Source of the DNA: Albifimbria verrucaria
Lineage: Eukaryota; Ascomycota; Sordariomycetes; Hypocreales; Stachybotryaceae
DNA: 64,000 nucleotides
Assembly (NCBI GenBank): GCA_020081605.1
Contig: JAHREC010000018.1
Coordinates: forward strand, 2,418,001 to 2,482,000
Direction: 5' to 3'
The notes beneath the pieces are model-generated. The model did not search any database. It was not told the origin of the DNA and worked only from the letters and a program-made list of their open reading frames with translations. Each line of letters begins with the position of its first letter. Within the stretch, counting starts at the first letter, position 1. The translations under genes were made by a program, and so were the position numbers. Below, in pieces: positions 1-11,100 of the stretch.

Positions 1-139
1 TTCACTCCGTGGGGTCTCCCTATCTCAGTAAATATTTCGTGTTCCGGACCTCACTCTTCATTCGAGATGCCCTCTCACGACTGAGCCGTTGCACACCATT
101 CTAACAGCCAGAGGCGACCCTGTCGCTGGTTCTTCCATA

Positions 140-1871
140 ATGAAGCTCAGTGTGACATCCGGCTCGGCTTTGCGCGTTTTCAACGCCTGCGCCCGTCGCA
201 ATGGCTCACTGCGCGTGGCAGGCTACCCTCATGCCGTTCCCCGATCTCAGGGCCGTATCACGCTTTGCCCAGTTGCGCGTACCAACTACCCCCAATCAGA
301 GCGCTTGACGTCACCCATGTTGAAGCGAAGCTACTCTGGCTGCGCGTGTGCTTCGGCCAGCTCTAGGAAGGCTACCCGGACAGCCTACATCGCCTTGGGC
401 AGTAATCTTGGCGACCGCATTGCCGAGATTGAGAAGGCTTGCAATGAGATGGATCGCAGAGGCATTCGGGTTAAGCGCACAAGCAGTCTCTGGGAAACCG
501 AGCCAATGTACTACGCCGACCAAGACCGCTTTATTAACGGCGCTTGTGAGGTGAGCATTTGTCCTCCGTCTGGGCCTGGATTGGCTCATGAAATTTCAGG
601 AAAACCTCATATGTGATTAGATCGAGACTGAGCTTGAACCATTGGCTCTGTTGGATGAGCTGCAATCCATTGAGCGGGATCTGGGTCGGAAGAAGCTCAT
701 TGACAAAGGACCTCGCAACATCGATCTCGACATATTACTCTATGGCGATGAAACGGTGAATCACGAGCGTCTGACAATACCTCATCCTGGTATTTCAGAG
801 AGGGAGTTCGTGCTGAGGCCCTTGGCCGAGTGAGTGACCCTCTAAAATCGCACATGGCGAGCTTAATACGGCCCCAGAACAGAACGCACTGACGGTCTGG
901 TATTTTTAGGCTGGCGCCGTCCAAGTCGCTTGATCCTGCTCGCCCATGGAAGCTTATCCAGGATCATCTGAATGACCTTCCCGTCGCCGAACCACTCTTA
1001 TCAGTCACGCCCATGGCACCGACCACAGGGTCTCTGACGCCCCTTGCACGTGGCAGAAAGACGGAGGTTATGGCTATTTTGAACCTGACTCCTGATTCGT
1101 TTTCCGACGGTGGCCGTCACAACCTGCCACAACTGTCAGAAACAATTCTTAACCTTGTGCGTGATGGAGCTTCCATAGTAGACATCGGCGGTCAGTCAAC
1201 AGCCCCGGCCGACCAGAAGTATCTGCAGAGGAAGAGGCGTCTCGCATACTTCCTGCCGTAGAGTTGATTCGCTCCCTGCCGGAAGCTCGTCACCTAACCA
1301 TCAGTATCGATACATACCGGGCGTCTGTTGCCGAGAAGGCGTTGGCAAAGGGTGCAGATATTATAAACGATGTATCTGCTGGACTACTTGATCCAGAAAT
1401 GCTTCCCACTGTTGCTCGACTCGGCAAGACAATATGTCTCATGCATATGCGCGGTACACCTCAAAACATGACGAAACTTACGTCCTATCCGGATGGTCTC
1501 GTCCCAACTGTCGCAGCAGAACTAGTGTCTCGCGTCCAGGCAGCAGAGGCGGCCGGTATCAGACGCTGGCGGATGATCCTTGATCCCGGATTGGGATTCG
1601 CAAAGTCGTCCGCCCAGAACCTTGAGCTCTTGCGGCGCCTAGACGAGCTTAAGGACTGGCCAGGCCTGGAGAACCTTCCCTGGCTCGTGGGTTCAAGTCG
1701 TAAAAGCTTCATCGGCAAGGTGACAGGCGTGGAGGAGCCGTCCCAAAGGGTCTGGGGACGGCGGCCACGGTTGCTGCAGCGGTACAAGGTGGAGCGGACA
1801 TCGTCCGTGTGCATGACGTAAAAGAGATGGCGCTTGTCACCAAAATGTCTGATGCTATTTGGAGATTCTAA
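140..1871 (+). CDS. fol1: HPPK-DHPS bifunctional folate synthesis enzyme (two apparent frameshifts)
   Basis: Pyrophosphorylates hydroxymethyl-dihydropterin and condenses it with p-aminobenzoate to give dihydropteroate. Three exons: introns 551-620 and 830-909. About 527 aa once frames are joined. The HPPK half shows ALGSNLGDR, GPRNIDLDILLYGDE and IPHPGISEREFVLRPLAE. The DHPS half shows MAILNLTPDSFSDGG, DIGGQST, SIDT, INDVSAG, DPGLGFA and SSRKSFIG. The first 70 or so residues are rich in Arg, Ser and Ala and look like a mitochondrial leader. ATG 140 is the first Met after an in-frame TAA at 29-31. No dihydroneopterin aldolase domain is visible, unlike the trifunctional yeast Fol1, although an upstream exon outside the window cannot be excluded. 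The frame breaks at the GG run 1207-1208 and the GGGG run 1754-1757. Identity is certain; the frameshifts are probably sequencing errors. Confidence 0.93.
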
Positions 1872-2983
1872 TATACTGTTGGCAAACGTGCCAAACCTAG
1901 TAGGTAAAATACCTGGCTGTAATGGATATAGATTGATACTCAAGGGCCGTCATCGATCTCTGCTCGCCATGGAAATAGATGAATATTGATGGCAACAAGA
2001 TTTCAGAATACTTGAGTTATGAGAGAACACCCAATAAAGTCAACTGCATGTAATCCCATCGTGGATGATACAGAACTTGCAAGCAAGCAAGGCGCAAGTA
2101 TGTAGATTGAGATATCAAGGATCACACGTTGTGCGACCTCTACTCTTCATGTCAAGCCACATCATGCCGATAAGCGCTTATATTGTCCACGGTAAGCGAA
2201 TGAGTCAGCATCGTTTTGGGAGCCCGGAATGTAATATATGTTTTCATAACTGCCTCAGCTGGGATGTGAGACTTGGGAGCAGGCGTTGGTTACTGGGAAA
2301 GAGATGGGGTTACACCACCAAGGCGCGTTAAGTGAGCTTGTCTACCTAAATAGGCAGAGAATGGTCTATTCCAGTTAGTCTGCGCTGGATTCCCCGTTCC
2401 CTCCTGTTTAGGCGTGCCGGGGAAGCAAGAACAACGGCCGCATGTGGGGGTCCATTCAAGCGTAGAGGCTGGTATTGACCGTTGGTAGATGGTGAGAGTC
2501 GGTTTATGGAACGCGGAACGCCGATCCTTAGTTTAGCACTCCCGCCGCTCTGCGAACCATGGAACCGGGGCTCTTTGTCCCAGAGGTAACTTTGTAACCG
2601 CAGCATCGTAGGGCTGAGATAGCGTCCCTCGGTACGGAGTAGTGGCAGGATCGTTGTTTCACACGAGAATCCAAGGTCTTCATCGCAAGGTAAGAGTGCG
2701 TCTGTTAGAGAGGGAGTGCATGACTGAGCGGAGGACGGCAGTACGTTAGCTTACGGCCCACGTTTGCGTCTGCAGTTGTACTACAGAAGCCATGGTAGAA
2801 TGGGGAACAGGCTGACTGAGACAGGTGGTTCGTGAGCTAAGACAACCCACAAGGCGAAAGGCCCCATTGCCGGGGTCTTGATAACGTATACGGAACGAAC
2901 CAGCCGTCATCGTTGGGAGGCTTGAGACAAAGGGACCCGATGACCAGGTCCAATGTGGTCGAATGCCATGCGTCAGCTGCGAG

Positions 2984-3106
2984 TCAGCAAGCGAGCAAAC
3001 GAGAAAGCAAGCAAGAGAGGCAGGCAGGCAAGCAAGCAGGCAGGCAGGCAGACAGGCAGACAGGCAGGCAGGTAGACAAGTGGGCAGGCGGGACGGCAGG
3101 CAGGGT
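2984..3106. repeat. imperfect GCAA/GGCA tetranucleotide microsatellite
   Basis: About 120 bp of interrupted tetranucleotide units (GCAA, then GGCA with AGAC variants). The tract is open in several frames and makes Gln/Ala/Gly/Arg- or Leu/Pro/Cys-rich shadow translations that should not be taken as genes. Confidence 0.9.
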
Positions 3107-3620
3107 ATGAGCCTGGAACGAAATCCGGATGGTGAGATTGCTGTGGATAGTGGGAAGATGCGCGCAGACTGAAATTTGCCAAGGAAGGGGTCATCGCGGT
3201 GAAGATGCTGGTTCGATGGACGGGCGGCAAATCGGCGGGGGCGAGCAAGCAGTCTCACCCTTTGTCATGTCGCTCTTGACATTGGTGATCTTCGTGGCGC
3301 TTGAGACGGCCAACACTAAGGGAGGTCGACACCGCCCCTTCCTCGAGAATCCTTGTGTCTGGTTGGCCGTGTGGCCTTGTGCTACACAAATCAAGGCGGT
3401 CCATGGTAATCTGTAGCAGAGGAGGGCACGCTGCTTGCACGGATCTGCCACAGGGGGTGCTTCTCCCTTGGCTGCAGTTTGCACCGCCGTGGTGTTCACG
3501 ACGGACAAGTAGGGAGGGAAGGGGAGGCGTGTAAGAGTGAAGCAAGAGGATGAAGAGTCAGTCACTGAGCGTTGGGGTCTCGGCACCGACCCGTCTCATG
3601 GAAGATTACAGCACAGGTGG

Positions 3621-3653
3621 GCAGGCAGGTACCTACCTACCTAGGTAGCAGGT
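3621..3653. repeat. ACCTACCT/AGGTAGGT cluster
   Basis: GGCAGGCAGG followed by ACCTACCTACCTAGGTAG, a tetranucleotide run that folds back on itself at CCTAGG. It is one of several similar intergenic elements in the window. Confidence 0.8.
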
Positions 3654-4242
3654 ATGATCTCACAATGCTGCGCTGTGCCGCCGTTGCGCCTTCCCTACCC
3701 AGAGGGGAGGGGCCGAAAGAAACAGAGGAAAGAGCGTGGCATGTACCTGCTGGCCGGGCAATGTACCTCGTTGTATCTCGTACATGTAGCAGGGGATAAG
3801 GTAAGGGAATCTACAGGCCAGGCCAGTGGGTTTCCAGCACAGCAGCATTCACCGGCTAGGTCGTAGCAGGTACGTGGCCTACCCACTTCCCCATAGTGTA
3901 TGGCCTGCTGTGGATGCGACAGAATGTTGCTGTTACTACGAGAGCATATGGTAAAAGGATTTTAATTCGCAAGGATGCTTGTTTTGCGCCTCTTCATCGT
4001 AGTTACTGATCTACAGCTTGGCCTTGAGGGAAGACACATAGAGATATCTGCAACGATGACCAGGCTCCTGGGTTGTGTTATGTCGTTGGTCAGCCAAGTG
4101 AAGACTATTCCCACCACTCTGGTTTCCGGTATTGACCAGTCTGAGGTTGTGTTACATCAGATGGTTTCGTTTCTGCCCGGCTTCCTTAATTCCCGAAACT
4201 AGTTGATTGATGCCTGCGTTCTACCTTGCCTGCTATGAAGAA

Positions 4243-4259
4243 CTACCTAGGTAGGTAGC
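4243..4259. repeat. TACCTAGGTAGGTAG palindromic element
   Basis: Short inverted tetranucleotide element centred on CCTAGG, of the same family as the elements near 3.6, 20.9, 31, 41.4, 47.4 and 60.4 kb. Confidence 0.7.
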
Positions 4260-6392
4260 CACCCCTGTCATGCTTTCCACATACCCTATCCCTATGTATA
4301 CACTCTGTATGTATGGTATTATTGCAATCCTCCAGGGGACAGCACCAACTGCAACCCTGGCCAAGTCATCAATCAATCAAGCTCTCAATCTCCCTTCCCA
4401 ATTTAGCGCCGGCACCGAGTCTGCGTGGCCATGTCGGCCGAGATGATCATGTGGCTTCAAGATACTCCTTGTCAGCAGAGACAGGACCAACATGCTCCAG
4501 ACAGTCTGACTGGATTGTAGGAGCCTGTTGTTGGGCAATGCTTTACCGTGGTCTTCTTTCACCAATTCCTCGGGATCCGGTCAGATCAGGGCCAGAATAA
4601 CAGCCTGGTCAATTTCTTCATCGTGGCTATGATGCGCCATCGCGGTACTCCTTGCCAGTGCATATGGGCTCAACGGTAATACGAGATAACCCCATAGTTC
4701 TCGTCCAAGCCACAATATTTGTTAAATCAACCGGTCCCGAAGCATAGAGTTAATTCCGTGCGTGGATGGCTGCACCATGTTGTTTCTTCGACGTGTAACC
4801 CGACCTCGCGCTTGACGGAGTTGCACACGGAGTTGCACTTTGCGCCTAGCGAGCCCGCCCTGTGGGTTCAGGCGAAAGAGGCACAGCATGACATCTGGGG
4901 CGCCCTAATCATCATCGGTTGCACCCGAGAGGATCGAGTTCTTCAGGGCGTACACGATTCAACTGGTCTGCAGGCTCAGATTCGCCAACCTGGCGTCGCC
5001 TCGCCTCACCTCACCTCATTTCATCACACCCCATTCTCACTGTTGGCGTTATGCTATGCCTCTTCAACTCTCAGCTCTAGCTCTCTGACCCGGCAGCCGT
5101 ATCATCAAGCCTGTTTTGATAGGACGCGAAGCGAACTTCTGTCACCTACAATATCCGTTTTGGGTTACACCCCAACTCCCCTGGTTGTGGAAGATGGTTG
5201 AATGTCATGTTGACTCTGCCAAGCTTACACTACCACCCACCCACCTTTTCGTCAACTGAAATTTCCTTCTCTTCTTCTTGAATCCTTCGTGTAGTGCCTT
5301 TCCCCGTCATTCATAAGTTCCTAGCCATTCCTTGCAAACGGCTAAGCTCGACCATGCCTGCAAAAGCTGCACTTCGCCATGGGTCTTGTTAATTATAGTC
5401 TCGGAGCCGTTCAGGGTCACGATCATCGTATTGGTGAAAGACCCTCATGATTGGTTACTCTTTAGTAATCCTCAGCTATCAACTCTAAATGAACGCCCAG
5501 ACCATTCAAGTGCCTAGGCAGGAAATCCTGTGTTGTCAGCAATAGTGGCCATCCAGAACTCCACTTTCCGTTCGCATGCTGGCCGGCCTGGCCTTGCCGG
5601 TGACGGCATGACTGCAGATGATCATTGACATTCTGTATATTCTGCTTGTGCTTGCATGAGCCCTGTAGCCCAGCGACGTCTGCCGTTGCATCTAACAGAT
5701 CGGTAACAACCTTGGCCATGTTCCTAGTGCTGATGTTGCGCTAATAAGCCCACCCCAGATCTCCTCAGATTCACCTCAAAGCCCAGCCTTGTTTCCATTT
5801 TAACGCCGAAATCCATGTTCCTGACCCTGGTTCCTCGCACCCCATTCCGCATACCGAACCTTGCCCCTTTCTTTCGCCCATGTGCCCGAAAATGTTCGGG
5901 CCCCAAGCAGGAACGGCACCTATTGCGGTCTGTATCTCGTGTCTTCTGTATGCCCGTACATCCCCTCTCCTCCTGACTCATAGACCGTAAACGTTCTTCC
6001 CCACTCTTCGCACAGAGACGCGTAGCAGAGGCTCAGAAGGTCAATGTTGTTGTATGGGAAGGGAGCTCCTGAGCTGTACTCTACAGGCTTCCCTCCAGCG
6101 CGCCCGCCCCTTCCTCTCCGATACCCCATTTTACAGCCCTTCATGATCCCTCCGTGCCTGTACAGTTATAGCAGTATGATGAAACCTAGCGCCCGGTATC
6201 CGTGAATGCATTTTCCTCCGACGGATCATTGCATCCCAATGCTTGCGTGAAATTGTGCTCCTCCTTATTCCGTGACCAAGATATCATAACTCCCTGGGTC
6301 CTAGACCCCTCAAATGGCTTGCTGAAAAGGGATAATTAAACAAAAATAATCAAATCGTCTGACCGAGTAAGCTGCATTCCTGCATCGCTCCC

Positions 6393-8159
6393 TTACGAAA
6401 TCGTAGTATGGCCTCCTGAGGTTGCCAACATAGTAGGGTAGTAACCATTCGTATCGGCTTTCCCTTCGAATGGGCCGCACCGACGCTGGGTGGCCATTAA
6501 TGGCGGTGGACGGAAATGCCGTGGCATACCGCCCATCTCATAAGACTCGCCCATCCTAGGCTTCGTATCAAGCTCGGTGCTCATGTGAGATGACTGCGAG
6601 TCGATTTCGTTGCGTTGCGGGAACATATCCACATGCTCGGACTGGTCGGGATACATCGAGCCAGGATAATAGCGGTATCCTTTGGCATTCTCGATATCCT
6701 TTTCGTCCTCGGGAGGAATCATAACCTCGGTTGGAATGTCGTGATGTCGTCCACTGCCATAAATTGCTCCACGACCATCAAACCCTCCTCCATATCCTGG
6801 GCCAGTACTGAGAATGGTGCCTGGAGCAAAATCGTTGATGGCGTTTATTCCAGTGCAGCCTCCCAGGTTACCGGCAGAGCCTCCAGGCCCACTGCTTTGG
6901 CTGCCTCGCTTGTCATTCTGGTAGTGCCCTGGCGATCGACCGCGCACAATCATCTTGGCTGATTTGCGCGAAGCAACTTTGACGTAGCGCTCGGCTGTTT
7001 GATTCCCGGTGTCTGCCCACAGCTCGATTACGAGATGGTAGTACTGCTGCGCTGCCCTCCTCTTACCATTATTCTGCGTCGCCTGTTTGAATTGTATGCG
7101 CTCAAAAGTATGCTCTGTGGCGATGGCTTGCCCATTGCCTTGAGGACCACCAAAGCCATCAGAGAACATGCGGGAACTGGGTACAGTAGATCCGTCTCCG
7201 TATACCCCTAGCGGATGGTGACCTGCGTGGCCAGGTTTGGGCCCGAGAGGAATTTTTCTGGCTTCCCAGTGGGACCCTTGTCCCTCTTCGGTGTATGCTG
7301 AACGAGGTCGATGCCATGCGAATCATTATCGGCGACAACGGCAGCGATGCTCATGGCAAATCCATAAGCCTGAAGTGGCTGAACCGAGTTTAGTGGTGTG
7401 AACTGCAACGAGAAATCGGAGAATTGCGGGCTCAAGCTGTAGGAACAGACGCATGTGAAGTAATTGCGCCGATAGCAGGTCCATTCGCCATCGGATGCTA
7501 TGAAGAATCCCTTATCGATGGTTCCCGCAATGTCTACCTTTACAGGCGTAAGACTTGCATCCATGTAGTTGAGAGACCCAAACATTTGAATTGGTAGCAA
7601 GGGAGGAATCGTGTTTGGCAGAGGCCTGTTCGGATACGGGTTGGAATCCATCCTGCTCGCAGAGGCAGCGAAACTGTTCACGTTAGGAGTAGGGAGAGGT
7701 GATTGCGCCGCACAGCGCTCCCCGAGTACGACGGGGACCTGGAGAGGTGTTCCCGGCCGAATAATGGGGTTCCGGGCGAGTATTGCTCTCGAGCGCTGAT
7801 GTGAGGCCCAGGGTGAGGCAAAGGGGCATTTCGATGTGTGTGAGTATGAGCCATGCCGACGGAGGATGAAGTGGTGCTAGCGAAGGTGAGTTCCTCGGAA
7901 TCTTTGGGGGCCGCCAAAGCATCCCTGGTGGACGGGGCTATAAAGGGCAACGCGGAGACGTACCTGGAAGGCAGACGAGCCCTCACGTCAAGACCAGGGA
8001 ATATGCTGGAGGTGGGCTGCTGGTAAAACGAGCCCCGTCTTGAGCGTAGGTCCCAGTGCTGGCCAAGTTCGGCGGATGGAAAAGGTTCAACAGATGCGAA
8101 GGCTGAGAAGGTTCCAGAGCTAACGACGACGCGCTGGTGTCGTGGCTGTATCTGCCCAT
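6393..8159 (-). CDS. vib-1: VIB-1 / NDT80-like p53-fold transcription factor (three apparent frameshifts)
   Basis: Nuclear transcription factor of the NDT80/PhoG family. Family members control heterokaryon incompatibility, secreted proteases and polysaccharidases, and starvation responses. Two exons, intron 7877-7963 (GTACGT donor, CTAG acceptor), about 560 aa after joining frames. The N-terminal 190 residues are Ser/Pro-rich. The DNA-binding domain follows, with LLPIQMFGSL, VKVDIAGTIDKGFF, GEWTCYRRNYF, GFAMSIAAVVAD, LVQHTPKRDKGP, TEHTFERIQFKQAT and KRRAAQQYYHLVIELWAD, then RYVKVASRKSAKMIVRGRSP. A flexible Gly/Met-rich tail ends the protein. I chose the ATG at 8159 because it follows GCTAACC and reads straight into the conserved frame. 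Frame breaks fall at + strand CCC 8052-8054, CC 7708-7709 and GG 7213-7214; the last creates an in-frame TAG. Identity is firm, N-terminal detail less so. Confidence 0.9.
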
Positions 8160-11100
8160 GGTTAGCAAGAGAGGCGACCGAAAGTGAAGCGCCAAAACGA
8201 AAGACAGGATCGAAGAAGAGGCAAGTTGTCAAGGAAAGGAGTCATGTACAGAAGGGCTTGAGATAAACAACACCTCGTCCTACCTGAGTCCTCACTATGT
8301 AGACCTACTTCGAGGTCACACAGAAGGGGACCTGTTTAGAATGTCGAGCCGTAACAGCGTAACAACCAAGGAGATTGTGAGGTTAGATGCAGGGCCCCGG
8401 TGGGTGGGCTATTGAGCCGCAAGACGGGTTGTCAGAAAGCCGCAGCAGACCACCGGAGTGGGCGAAGGGACATGGGGAGTGGGGAGAGGGGGAGCAAAGT
8501 TGTCAGAAAGGGTCTGTGAAAGGGTCGCATTGGGGTGCAAGGCCCAAGATATTTACGCTTATAAACATCGATTGCATCGCAGTGAGGAAAGTGGGAATTT
8601 TTGTGAACAAGGCTACACTATAAACGAAGCCGGGCAAGGTAGTACTGAAATTTTGACAAATGCAGCTACCAATGAGAACTACTCACCTCATGTCTCCAGG
8701 CTGTGCCGGTGCTATCTCAAAGAAGTCGAGCTCGTTGCACTCCGTAGGAGAGGATTCGTAGTCCTGCTGTACTCATATTATACGTTAGTTTCTGTCTCGT
8801 CTTCACCATGGCTTTATTGCGTAAGACGCAGGACATGACATCTATTGTTGAGGGACGCCGTCCTCAAGGCGACAGGCTGAGACGATCTCTTCCGTGGGCT
8901 GCTCGGATACCGGTGCTGCAGCGCTATGAATAGGCTGTGGCCTAGGATTGGCATAAACACGTTAGCACGTACATTTACAGGAGGCAACATCCCTGACCCG
9001 CCCCGGAAGGCGGGTATGGGACGACGAGGATGGGTTGACAGCGTCGGCCACGATTTGGGCAAGCATGCGTCAGGCGCACCCACTAGCCTGGGCAGTGACG
9101 GAACCCCAGCCAAATACATGTAGTTACTCGGGCGAGACTGACGGTACCTGGCGCCAAGTGGCTTGGTGCCGGATGCTGGACGCCATGCATTGTCTGGGGC
9201 CGCCATCCGTTACACAAAAGGGCGTCGGAACGAGGGAACCAAACGAGCGCAGACAGAGGGCGAGAGGAGGGGGTGGCAGGGTGGCCTTTGGATAGCTTGC
9301 CCGCCCATGGTCAAGGAAGGCTGACCATGCCTAGTGCTGTATCCCTCTGGCATGGAGACTGCTCCACGCTCCTCCGACTAACACACGCTGCCACGCGTTG
9401 CAATCACAGTCGGAGGTGACAAGGGTCACGGGTTGATGGTAGTCGCGAGCATTTGTGAAACAGAGACGACGTACCTTGGGACTGGGAATTTACGTTGTCT
9501 TGAAATCTTTTTCTTTCTTTCTTTCTTTCTTTTTTTCGTCAAACAGTTGCGTAGTCGAATCGGCAGCATGGAACTTTTGGCGACGACGGATGTCGCGGTT
9601 GTCGATGTAGATGAAGCTTCTCGGCGACTTCGCTTACAAGATGATCCTTGGATACATCTCTGAAGTCACGAACTCGCCCGCTTCAACCAAATAATGATAT
9701 AAAAGAGACGGGGAGTGGGTTTTGGGGGAGTGTACAAAATGAACAAGATTCCTAAATACCTTGTAAGCTTGAGAATGCATGCGATAACAATCTTGCGACA
9801 AAGTGCTGTCGCGGGGTGGCAATGTTGCGATGTGGGCGGGTACGGCAATCCTCGCAAAAGCTCCTTGGTTGTACCTAAAATTCCCTCCTGTTTAGCTCTG
9901 ATTGAGGCGGATGTTAGCCACTAGACACATACCGCTGCAGCTTATGTTTAAAGCCGTTTGATGTGAAGATTGGGCAACGGAACTTAGCTCCCACAATCCC
10001 TGCTCGGCAAGTGCTCTTTCTGTCCTGGAGCGTTCTGACAGTGCGTCGTTTCTGACCCTGTACGTCGTCAGCTTCCTCGAAAACTCAGCGTCTAATCCTT
10101 TGGATCCGAAGCAACGGTGAGAGACTTTGTGCCTTGCACCGCCCCTGCAACATCAGGTGTTCCTGCTGAGTAAAAAAGGAAAAGGCCAATAATGATAAGG
10201 TTGTACCACTCTGCGTCTTGTTCGTTCTCGCAGCCCATGGGTATTCAACCAACTCATAGCTATGGTTGGCGTGTAGCAAGGACCGCAGTATCTTTGGCTC
10301 TTTTCACTCATTGTGTTTATTTCGTGAAGGTAGGAGGGTCTTACTGAAAAACGCTGTAGGATAGCTAGTTGAACTGCAACAATGTCAGCCACATATTCCA
10401 ATGCAAGAACAGCCCGCCATGTGCGCCATCCTTAGTCAGTGCCAGCACACCGCGCTGTGATTAAGCAGTAGTGCACCCCGTGTCCGCGATTTCACGGCAT
10501 GAGGTTAGGATAATGTTTCTCCCAACCCCTGGTGGGCGTTTCCTCAGCGGATAATGTGTCTAAAAACGCACAGCGACTGCTGGAAACGGAACAGGGGCAC
10601 GCAGCTTGCAAGACCTCACCTTTGTTTCGGGTTATGAGAACACTCCGATATTCTCCTGAATATGTGAATTGATTTTCTCTGTCGCCAAGATGTAGGATAG
10701 AAAAGTTTCGTATTGGTGTGACGCTCAAAGAGAAGTGAAGTAACGTTGGTGATGGCGATATTGATCCGTTGGAATGGCAAGGAACTACCAGGAGGACACA
10801 ACGTTCTGCACTAGAATTCGTACGAGTTCCAGACTCTCACTGAGTGGTCATTTCCAGGATATCTTGCGACATCTGCGAGAATTGATGTACGACCACGGGG
10901 ATGAGTTGGATGTGATGTAGAATTGGGAGACAGGGACCGCAAGTTGTACAGATCGAGGTAAGGAAAGCCCGCGGCATATATAGCTGCTGGGGAAATAAAT
11001 GAAGAGGAGGACGGTAAAGTAGAAATATGCAGAGAGTAGAATAGATTTCAGTCAATGAAATTCATATCGATGTGGGCGCGCGAGAGGGTGTGAGGGTTGG

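Larger units (their letters stand above)
1872..6392. other. gene-poor convergent intergenic region
   Basis: About 4.5 kb lies between the 3' ends of the folate gene and vib-1. I see no reading frame with a recognisable family. The longest open stretch (4719-5201, 160 codons) has low-complexity, unfamiliar content. The region holds the GGCA-type microsatellite and two AGGTAGGT clusters listed separately. Because the sequence carries many single-base losses, a broken gene could be hidden here. Confidence 0.5.

Noticed and set aside
2746..3258. 170-codon minus-strand reading frame rich in Leu, Pro and Cys
   Set aside because: It is a translation of the GGCA-type microsatellite; parallel frames on the other strand are equally open.
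4719..5201. 160-codon plus-strand open stretch
   Set aside because: No recognisable motif, mixed low-complexity content and no splice-consistent extension; kept only as a remark.
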